In this document: one piece after another, positions 6,606-8,856 of the stretch
How positions within the stretch are numbered: position 1 is the first letter of the stretch
Layout: the number at the start of each line of letters is the position of its first letter
NCBI GenBank assembly: GCA_947258895.1
Contig: CAMYKE010000030.1
Span: 1 to 8,856, forward strand
DNA: 8,856 nucleotides
Reading direction: 5' to 3'
From: an uncultured Pseudomonadales bacterium
GTDB lineage: Bacteria > Pseudomonadota > Gammaproteobacteria > Pseudomonadales > IMCC2047
The notes under the pieces: generated by a model
The model's input: the letters and a program-made list of their open reading frames with translations, nothing else
The model's database searches: none
Told to the model about the DNA's origin: nothing
Translations under genes and position numbers: made by a program

Positions 6606-6634
6606 TTGGCCCGGGATCCCGGAGCGGTTAGAAT
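6606..6634 (+). promoter_or_regulatory. Sigma-70-type promoter of hemL
   Basis: TTGGCC (6606-6611, 4 of 6) and TAGAAT (6629-6634, 5 of 6) are separated by the ideal 17 bases. The start would be near 6641, giving a leader of about 44 bases. The spacer holds a perfect palindrome and the -10 runs into a second one, so regulation at this promoter is plausible. Confidence 0.6.
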
Positions 6635-6642
6635 CGCGATTC
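6611..6642. repeat. Two perfect 12-bp palindromes at the hemL promoter
   Basis: CCGGGATCCCGG (6611-6622) and GAATCGCGATTC (6631-6642) are each perfectly self-complementary, with centres 20 bases apart, close to two helical turns. The first fills part of the -35/-10 spacer and the second overlaps the -10 and start region. They differ in sequence, so they would not be two copies of one operator. Whether either is a protein-binding site is unknown. Confidence 0.55.
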
Positions 6643-6684
6643 CCCGACTAACGCAACCCCTGACCTTTAGGGACACAGAAAGCG

Positions 6685-7968
6685 ATGACCAAATCTGAAC
6701 AGTTATTTGAACAGGCCAGGCGATACATTCCGGGCGGCGTCAATTCCCCGGTGCGCGCATTCCGGGCAGTGGGGGGAACACCGCTGTTTATCGAGCGCGC
6801 AGATGGCGCCTATATCTACGACGCGGATGGCAAGCGTTATATCGACTATGTGTTGTCCTGGGGACCGATGATTCTCGGCCATAATCACCCGGCGGTGCGC
6901 CAGGCCGTCATCGACAAGGCGCAACTGGGCCTGAGTTTTGGTGCTCCCACCGCGATTGAAACCGAGCTGGCGAAAAAAATCTGCACCATCATGCCCAACA
7001 TGGACCTGGTGCGCTTTGTCAGTTCCGGAACGGAAGCGACCATGAGCGCCCTGCGCCTCGCGCGCGGTTACACCGGTCGCGATAAAATCGTCAAGTTCGA
7101 GGGCTGTTACCATGGCCATTCCGATTCATTGCTGGTGAAAGCCGGCTCCGGGGCACTGACGCTCGGCATCCCCACTTCTCCCGGGGTTCCGGCGGCGCTG
7201 GCTGCGCATACCCTGACCCTGGCCTATAACGATCTCGAGGGCGTGCGTCGTGCCTTTGCGGAGTTTGGTGAACAGGTTGCCTGCATTATCGTCGAACCGG
7301 TAGCCGGCAATATGAATTGTGTCCCGCCGGTAGCCGGTTTCCTGGAGGGCTTGCGAGAAATTTGTACCGAGTATGGCGCGCTGCTGATCCTCGATGAGGT
7401 CATGACCGGCTTTCGGCTCGGCTTGCAGGGCGCACAGGGCTACTACGGAATTGCGGCGGACCTTACGACGCTGGGCAAGGTGGTTGGCGGCGGCATGCCC
7501 GTCGGCGCCTTTGGCGGCCGCACCGAGATCATGGAGCAGATCGCGCCGCTCGGCCCGGTCTACCAGGCGGGCACCCTGTCCGGAAATCCGGTGACCATGG
7601 CGGCAGGACTGGCGAACCTGGAGCAGATCAGCGCAGCGAATTTTTACCCGCCACTGTTTGAGCGCACTGCGCGGCTGGCCCGGGGGCTGGAGCAGGCTGC
7701 TCAAAAAGCCGGCATCCCCTTCACGACCAACCATGTCGGCAGCATGTTCGGTGGCTTCTTTACCGACGCTCCGCAGGTCATGAACTTCGAGCAGGTCATG
7801 AACTGCAACCCGGAGCACTTTAACCGGTTCTTCCACGGCATGTTGTCACAGGGAGTATACCTTGCACCCGCCGCCTATGAGGCCGGGTTCATGTCTGCCG
7901 CCCATAGCGAAGCGGATATAGCAGAAACCCTCACCGCGGCCAGCCACGTATTCAAATCACTGGGTTAG
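6685..7968 (+). CDS. hemL: Glutamate-1-semialdehyde 2,1-aminomutase HemL
   Basis: HemL converts glutamate-1-semialdehyde to 5-aminolevulinate, the last step of the C5 route into tetrapyrroles, using pyridoxal or pyridoxamine phosphate in the cytoplasm. The 427-residue length is typical (426 in E. coli). Motifs are [14 protein letters not shown] (13-26), the cofactor phosphate site SSGTEA (113-118), CYHGHSD (141-147), LDEVMTGFR (236-244) with the ring-contacting Asp237, and the Schiff-base lysine K265 in [22 protein letters not shown] (6669-6673) stands 11 bases before the ATG. It is separated from hemJ by 127 bases with a promoter of its own, so it may be transcribed both from that promoter and by readthrough. 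It converges with the lpoP-like gene with only 11 bases between the stops. Confidence 0.98.
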   Translation: MTKSEQLFEQARRYIPGGVNSPVRAFRAVGGTPLFIERADGAYIYDADGKRYIDYVLSWGPMILGHNHPAVRQAVIDKAQLGLSFGAPTAIETELAKKICTIMPNMDLVRFVSSGTEATMSALRLARGYTGRDKIVKFEGCYHGHSDSLLVKAGSGALTLGIPTSPGVPAALAAHTLTLAYNDLEGVRRAFAEFGEQVACIIVEPVAGNMNCVPPVAGFLEGLREICTEYGALLILDEVMTGFRLGLQGAQGYYGIAADLTTLGKVVGGGMPVGAFGGRTEIMEQIAPLGPVYQAGTLSGNPVTMAAGLANLEQISAANFYPPLFERTARLARGLEQAAQKAGIPFTTNHVGSMFGGFFTDAPQVMNFEQVMNCNPEHFNRFFHGMLSQGVYLAPAAYEAGFMSAAHSEADIAETLTAASHVFKSLG

Positions 7969-7979
7969 CGGTCAAATCA

Positions 7980-8432
7980 TTATGTCTGGGGCGAGCCCAG
8001 CAGCGCCTCGCATTTGAGCTCCATGTAACGGCTATCCTCGGCCAGGGAAATAGCCTTGCGGCAGAGTTGCCCGGCCTGGGCATCACTCTCCTGTTTGATC
8101 CGGACCACCGCGAGGCGAAAATACAGGTTCGCATCACGTGGTGCAATGCGAATAGCGCGCTCCAGCGAAGCTGCAGCGGCAGCATAATCCAGCGCCTGTT
8201 CCTGCCGTTGCGCCTTGCCCAGTAACGCAACCACCGCAGCGTTAGTTTGCCTTGGCGCGGCAGGGCGCGTTTTGGGGGAGGTAACGACGGGCTGCGACGG
8301 CTGGTAGGATGGCTCGGCCGGGGAGCGCGCACTGCTGCCGCGCTCCTCGATCGGCACGTTGCGGATGGGTGCGGAGCTTTGGCAGCCCGTGACCAGTAAC
8401 ACTGCCAGCGAAACTGCGAATAGCCTTACCAT
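7980..8432 (-). CDS. lpoP: TPR-containing outer-membrane lipoprotein, probable PBP1b activator LpoP
   Basis: The 150-residue product begins with a lipoprotein signal (hydrophobic stretch, then lipobox LVTG before C17). Gln, not Asp, follows the cysteine, consistent with outer-membrane sorting. Residues 18-62 form a Pro/Ser-rich linker, long enough to reach across the periplasm. Residues 64-115 form a tetratricopeptide repeat (ALDYAAAAASLERAIRIAPR and the following helix), and another helical pair follows. In Pseudomonas, the TPR lipoprotein LpoP activates the synthase PBP1b and is encoded next to it; here the gene starts 37 bases after the PBP1b stop. The frame extends upstream to 8546 inside mrcB, but ATG 8432 has AGGAA (8439-8443) 6 bases before it and gives the signal peptide. 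Lipoprotein and TPR are clear from the sequence; the LpoP role rests on architecture and neighbourhood. Confidence 0.85.
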   Translation of the reverse strand: MVRLFAVSLAVLLVTGCQSSAPIRNVPIEERGSSARSPAEPSYQPSQPVVTSPKTRPAAPRQTNAAVVALLGKAQRQEQALDYAAAAASLERAIRIAPRDANLYFRLAVVRIKQESDAQAGQLCRKAISLAEDSRYMELKCEALLGSPQT

Positions 8433-8469
8433 ACTTGTTTCCTGAATCTGTTTAGTTCTCAAAACATCA

Positions 8470-8856
8470 CTAATCGAACCATGACCTGATCCACTCCCCC
8501 AAGTCGCTGCCTCGCGCGATGCAGTCCGCTTTGCGCGTCGGGCCACTTCCCTTGATAAAGGGCATATAGCGCGCGCCCATGCAGCGCTTACCGCTGGCCA
8601 GCCCGCTCACCTCGTCAACCCAAAGATATTCTATACTCGCAGGTATTACGCCCGTAAAGGGTTCCGGCTGCAGGCGACGCATTAAATCGATCCAGACCTG
8701 GAGGCCGCCCTGGCTTCCCGTCAGACGGGTGGGACTGTTGTCATCATTACCCAACCACACGATGCTCAGGCGATCGCCGGTAAAACCGGCAAACCAGCTA
8801 TCCCTGAGGTCATTGGTGCTGCCGGTCTTGCCGGCGATATTGAGATCATTCGGAAG
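8470..8856 (-). CDS. mrcB: Penicillin-binding protein 1B (bifunctional peptidoglycan synthase), C-terminal fragment
   Basis: These are the last 128 codons of a gene that continues beyond the right edge. The fragment begins just before the transpeptidase box KTGS (fragment residues 10-13, within AGKTGSTNDLRDSWFAGFTG), the third motif of the penicillin-binding active site. It continues with IVWLGNDDN and QGGLQVW, a pattern typical of PBP1b rather than PBP1a. PBP1b polymerises glycan strands and cross-links peptides at the inner membrane. The tail after the domain carries two cysteines (in GKRCMGARYMPF and KADCIARG), which might form a periplasmic disulfide. The stop is TAG at 8470-8472, and the lipoprotein gene follows in the same direction after 37 bases, so the two are probably one operon. 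Confidence 0.95.
   Translation of the reverse strand, partial: LPNDLNIAGKTGSTNDLRDSWFAGFTGDRLSIVWLGNDDNSPTRLTGSQGGLQVWIDLMRRLQPEPFTGVIPASIEYLWVDEVSGLASGKRCMGARYMPFIKGSGPTRKADCIARGSDLGEWIRSWFD

Noticed and set aside
7986..8000. CTGGG/CCCAG hairpin near the convergent ends of hemL and the lipoprotein gene, as a terminator
   Set aside because: The stem is only 5 bp, has no T-run on either strand, and lies in the last codons of the lipoprotein.
8433..8546. Longer start of the TPR lipoprotein at 8546
   Set aside because: It would overlap mrcB by more than 70 bases and bury the lipoprotein signal; ATG 8432 has AGGAA at good spacing.

Overview
The window looks like an ordinary chromosomal segment of a gammaproteobacterium. 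The coding sequences show moderately high G+C, and the block M23 peptidase - anmK - erpA - bactofilin - membrane protein - argC resembles, as I remember it, the tyrS-to-argC neighbourhood of Pseudomonas. The proteins look like those of marine Pseudomonadales/Cellvibrionales relatives (inference; no search was run). I see no insertion sequence, phage gene, CRISPR array, tRNA or rRNA. Genes are dense and no stretch over 300 bases lacks one.

Layout from left to right. Positions 1-197 hold the 3' end of a LytM/M23 peptidoglycan endopeptidase. It is followed on the same strand by anmK (305-1429), which recycles anhydro-muropeptide sugars. Next come four minus-strand genes in transcription order: argC (4242-3181, GTG start), a single-pass DUF6776-type membrane protein (3052-2333), a bactofilin (2346-1891, overlapping the previous gene by 14 bp) and erpA (1831-1484). 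erpA also has its own promoter, which carries a near-consensus IscR type 1 box. From a divergent promoter region beside argC, plus-strand genes encode a CLC-family anion transporter/channel with C-terminal CBS domains (4350-6116) and HemJ (6135-6557). hemL (6685-7968) follows with a recognisable promoter of its own, framed by two perfect palindromes. At the right edge a minus-strand pair enters the window: the C-terminus of PBP1b (mrcB/ponB) and a TPR lipoprotein just downstream that fits LpoP, the PBP1b activator described in Pseudomonas.

Three themes recur. The first is cell-wall turnover and synthesis (M23 peptidase, AnmK, bactofilin, PBP1b, LpoP). The second is tetrapyrrole and Fe-S metabolism (HemJ, HemL, ErpA). 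The third is arginine biosynthesis (ArgC). Most of this is conserved housekeeping, and I found no convincing wholly new system. The observations most worth a second look are the IscR box at erpA and the CLC protein, whose central anion-coordinating Ser and Tyr and internal proton glutamate all appear replaced. After these come the paired palindromes at hemL and the overlapping -10 elements between argC and clc.
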